A stretch of DNA of 64,000 nt, from contig CAJXLT010000004.1 of NCBI GenBank assembly GCA_913056365.1, forward strand, positions 203,247-267,246. Reading direction: 5' to 3'. A program made the translations under genes and the position numbers. Below, one piece after another: positions 62,461 to 64,000 of the stretch. The notes beneath the pieces were generated by a model. That model saw only the letters and a program-made list of their open reading frames with translations. It had not been told where the DNA came from and made no database searches. Each line of letters opens with the position of its first letter. Position 1 is the stretch's first letter. This DNA comes from an uncultured Paenibacillaceae bacterium (GTDB taxonomy: Bacteria; Bacillota; Bacilli; Paenibacillales; K13).

Positions 62461-63090
62461 TTATTGCTGCGAGAAGCAATGTTCAATCTGCTCTCTATAT
62501 ATATCAGATAAGGGCTTAGACTCCATTAACTGAATATGTCTTTGTAAGGGGATGCCGTAAAACAGCAGAAGCAGCTGCTCCACATAATAAGTCTTCTCTT
62601 CCTCCAGTCCGCTAATCTGGCCAAGATAGTGAAACAGAATGTCCGGTAAATTAAGAAGATTGACTTGAAGACCTTCCGTTGAGCTGTCTGAGATGACATA
62701 GCGTTCGTATTCACTCAATTTTTTGACCTCAATTTGTTGCGTTTTTAACCTGGTGTAGTAGTGAATAAGGGAGATGATAATTTTCTCGGCGTTGGGAAGC
62801 TTCGCGGCAGATTGAAAGACATGATGGATGCCATCAAGTCCCTTATAGGTCTTATTGCTAATTTCCAGACTTTGTTGATAGCACCATCGCATAATGAAAT
62901 ATTCGAGTACTTCTTCTTTGGAACTGAAATATCTAAAAAAAGTGACTTTCGAAATACTGACCTTGTCACAGATATCGTCGATTAGAATTTCATGGAAATG
63001 ATGATGTTCAAGTGAACGCAGAAATTCATCTAAAATGCTGGACATGGTTTGATATTTTTTTCTTTCTCTTAAAGTAAGCTTCTTATTCAT
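62461..63090 (-). CDS. TetR-family transcriptional regulator
   Basis: A 209-residue regulator with an N-terminal helix-turn-helix (about 10-60; ICDKVSISKVTFFRYFSSKEE in part) and a helical C-terminal ligand domain. AAGGGTGAAGAG precedes ATG 63088-63090. It is divergent from the FMN reductase gene at 63263 and probably controls it, by common TetR arrangement. Confidence 0.88.
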   Translation of the reverse strand: MNKKLTLRERKKYQTMSSILDEFLRSLEHHHFHEILIDDICDKVSISKVTFFRYFSSKEEVLEYFIMRWCYQQSLEISNKTYKGLDGIHHVFQSAAKLPNAEKIIISLIHYYTRLKTQQIEVKKLSEYERYVISDSSTEGLQVNLLNLPDILFHYLGQISGLEEEKTYYVEQLLLLFYGIPLQRHIQLMESKPLSDIYREQIEHCFSQQ

Positions 63091-63262
63091 TCTCTTCACC
63101 CTTAGCTTGTATGATGTATGGTTATGGATCTTGATAGTATTTCTTATGATCATACAAGAATGAACAAACAAAAACAATAGTTAAATAAAATACTTGACTT
63201 ATAAAAGTTACTAGGGTTACACTTTTATCGAAGTAAGAAAATATTACTAAGGAGAGGATAAT

Positions 63263-63811
63263 ATGAGTAACTCAAATTTGAAAATCGGAATTATATTAGG
63301 AAGCACACGTCAAGGACGAGTCAGCCCGCAGGTAGGGGAATGGGTCAAAGGAATTGCTGATAGTCACAGTGTTGGCAGCTATGAAATGGTAGATATCGCG
63401 GATTATAAACTTCCGTTCCTAGGTGAAGATGCGCGAGATGAGTCTGGCATTGCGAAGTGGAAAGAGAAAATCGATCGTTTAGACGGATTTGTATTTATTG
63501 TACAGGAGTATAATCACAGTATTACAGGGGCGTTGAAGAATGCACTTGATCATGCACGTGAAGAGTGGAACAACAAGGCCGCAGGCATTGTGAGTTATGG
63601 AGGAGCGGGCGGTACGCGGGCTGCTGAACATCTGAGAGGAATCTTGGGTGAGCTTATGGTTGCTGATGTTCGTGTTCACCCAACCTTATCGCTGTTTACT
63701 GATTTTGTGAACGGCAGTGAGTTCAAACCGGCTGACTATCACACAGAGAATGTAATTGCTATGCTCGATCAAATTACCGCATGGAGCGGAGCGTTATCTG
63801 CCATAAGATAA
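63263..63811 (+). CDS. NADPH-dependent FMN reductase family protein
   Basis: A 182-residue flavoprotein. The FMN phosphate loop GSTRQGRVSPQ and the family motifs PFLGEDARDE, VQEYNHSITGALKNALD and SYGGAGGTRAAEHLR identify it. It would reduce FMN, quinones or azo compounds with NADPH. AAGGAGAGG precedes ATG 63263. It is divergent from a TetR regulator. Confidence 0.92.
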   Translation: MSNSNLKIGIILGSTRQGRVSPQVGEWVKGIADSHSVGSYEMVDIADYKLPFLGEDARDESGIAKWKEKIDRLDGFVFIVQEYNHSITGALKNALDHAREEWNNKAAGIVSYGGAGGTRAAEHLRGILGELMVADVRVHPTLSLFTDFVNGSEFKPADYHTENVIAMLDQITAWSGALSAIR

Positions 63812-63830
63812 GCAAACTAGGACCTCCACA

Positions 63831-64000
63831 GCGTGCAACCCGATTTACCTTGACAGGGTCGAGGATGTAGAGGCAAGTCTCACGTATGTCGAGACCAAGC
63901 TTCGGAGCACACCTTCTGTGAAAGCATCATTACTTGCGTACTTTCAAGGAATTATTCAAGGTACGGAAGGAAGGAATCCGGAGTTCGGTTGTCTGTGTGT
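63831..64000 (+). pseudogene. TetR-family C-terminal fragment (runs off window)
   Basis: The frame reads NPIYLDRVEDVEASL, then AYFQGIIQGTEGRNPEFGCLC, typical of a TetR ligand-binding domain. There is no helix-turn-helix or start codon upstream, as the frame is closed by a stop at 63804. It is therefore a 5'-truncated remnant whose 3' end is outside the window. Confidence 0.6.

Overview
The window is a Bacillales chromosome and most likely Paenibacillus or a close relative. The evidence is spore-former genes throughout (two YheC/YheD coat-associated ATP-grasp proteins, YtrH, YtrI, YtaF, an alpha/beta SASP), strong AGGAGG ribosome sites with many TTG and GTG starts, and a backbone matching the Bacillus subtilis ytoI-ytpI-ytrI-ytrH-dnaE-accDA-pyk-fxsA-ytvI-citZ-icd-mdh-pho-polA-mutM-ytaF-coaE-nrdR neighbourhood. 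The species cannot be fixed from this sequence alone.

Layout: 0-3.5 kb holds spore-coat/DUF445 genes and two unknown small proteins. 3.6-6.6 kb holds ytoI, ytpI, ytrI and ytrH. 6.7-15.9 kb holds dnaE, a YutG-type phosphatase, accD-accA, pyk (with no pfkA between accA and pyk), a thioesterase and fxsA. 16-21 kb holds ytvI and convergent ppk and ppx. 21.2-28.6 kb is a TCA block (citZ, icd, mdh, YfbR-like, class I fumarase, a BASS-type carrier). 29-31.7 kb holds phoR then phoP. 31.7-36 kb holds a divergent AraC regulator/Gfo-Idh pair and an ECF sigma factor with an overlapping membrane partner. 36-44 kb holds pstB, a chemoreceptor, then pstS-pstC-pstA-pstB-phoU. 44.5-53 kb holds an EAL-CBS-GGDEF protein, polA, mutM, ytaF, coaE, a lytic transglycosylase, a SASP gene and nrdR. 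From tRNA-Ala at 53.5 kb to the end is accessory DNA: a segment flanked by a tRNA-Ala gene and a decayed copy of its 3' part, an IS200/IS605 remnant, gene fragments, regulators, and a PadR-DUF1048-DUF1048-ABC operon.

The strongest functional theme is phosphate. Sensor (phoR), regulator (phoP), high-affinity uptake (pst), PhoU, polyphosphate synthesis and breakdown (ppk, ppx) and a chemoreceptor lie within about 27 kb. PhoP-box-like hexamers spaced exactly 11 bp apart can be read upstream of ppk, phoP, the chemoreceptor and pstS, with a looser array before phoR. This suggests one PhoP-controlled programme of uptake, storage and movement.

The strongest unexplained pattern is in the non-coding gaps. 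Short motifs (TAACGGAA and its complement; elsewhere an ACGGTCA-N4-TGACCGT dyad or CTGCGAATCTGCA) recur as pairs 50-51 bp apart at several unrelated places and in both orientations. A 34-bp tandem repeat and a two-copy hairpin repeat are also present.
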